The notes below the pieces were generated by a model. It was not told the origin of the DNA. It was given only the letters and a program-made list of their open reading frames with translations, and did not search any database. From positions 1 to 27,909 of the forward strand of contig CAUYUJ010018333.1 in assembly GCA_963575745.1 (NCBI GenBank): a stretch of DNA of 27,909 bases. Reading direction: 5' to 3'. Within the stretch, counting starts at the first letter, position 1; each line of letters opens with the position of its first letter. This document shows, one piece after another, positions 27,694 to 27,909 of this stretch. The DNA is from Prorocentrum cordatum (lineage: Eukaryota > Sar > Dinophyceae > Prorocentrales > Prorocentraceae). The translations under genes and the position numbers were made by a program.

Positions 27694-27909
27694 AAGGCAT
27701 GGCAGGCGTGGCACTTTCTCGACACCATAGGGGGTACGCAAGGGGTGGTCTCTCAGCGCGGTCTCTATGCGTGCCAGGGTCGGAGAGCGTGGGAGGCGTG
27801 GCACTTTCTCGGCACCACATGGGGGTGCGCAGAGGGTGGTCCCTCAGCGCGGCCTCTATCCGTGACACGCTGGCAGGGCGTGGCAGGAACGGCACTTTCT
27901 CGACACCAG
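27694..27909 (+). repeat. 90-bp satellite, second array (start)
   Basis: About 2.4 units with the same CAGCGCGGCCTCTATCCGTG and GTGGCACTTTCTCGAC blocks as 1-1805. The first two units are more diverged. It runs off the window end. Confidence 0.93.

Noticed and set aside
1-27909. tRNA, rRNA, snRNA or CRISPR loci
   Set aside because: No box B-like GGTTCGANNCC in a cloverleaf context, no rRNA core sequence, and no repeat-spacer array with unique spacers was seen. The tandem arrays have no spacers.

Overview
The window looks like nuclear DNA of a dinoflagellate. Three independent signs support this. First, a 16-nt exact match to the 3' end of the dinoflagellate spliced leader (DinoSL) lies just upstream of a repeated gene. 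Second, there is a decayed Ty1/copia-like Gag of the type I recall from dinoflagellate genomes, with a basic Gly-Lys tract and a zinc knuckle. Third, the gene family is intron-free and GC-rich, with a 'GDPHLQNIHGERFDL' module, and it sits among micro- and minisatellites. Species cannot be named from the sequence. No rRNA, tRNA, CRISPR or bacterial operon was seen.

Layout. 1-1805 is a 90-bp satellite, which reappears at the far end (27694-27909). 1952-2141 is a fold-back element. 2191-2544 is copy 1 of a dispersed repeat (R1; copy 2 at 11924-12271). 2547-4895 is copy A of a duplicated gene segment. 4938-5117 is a long near-perfect palindrome. 5955-6850 is a run of hexamer and then pentamer microsatellites. 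About 7990-10596 is a degraded copia-like element, followed by an unassigned ORF at 10635-11183. 11615-16208 is dominated by GGA/CTC tracts and small repeats. A probable first exon with an LSD1-type zinc finger starts at 16211. 17337-17941 is a second ~90-bp tandem array. 18163-22934 and 22935-27618 are two head-to-tail units of about 4.7 kb. Each unit carries a degenerate CACCA minisatellite, a gene copy (B or C), a GGA tract, repeat R2 and a GCACA pentamer array.

The best-supported genes are copies A (423 codons) and B (431 codons). Each appears to be a secreted protein with a ricin-B/CBM13-like beta-trefoil, a Thr/Ser/Pro linker and a dinoflagellate GDPH (VWD-like) module. Copy C is broken by a 35-bp deletion near the start and a dense cluster of 1-bp indels. 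The spliced-leader relic upstream of all three copies says the founder was a reverse-transcribed, trans-spliced mRNA. Later amplification was by DNA duplication, because copies A, B and C also share sequence upstream of the relic.

No multi-gene pathway is encoded. The interest lies in how the region grew: retroposition, then segmental duplication with breakpoints in or next to pentamer arrays, copy mosaicism, fold-back elements and satellite expansion.
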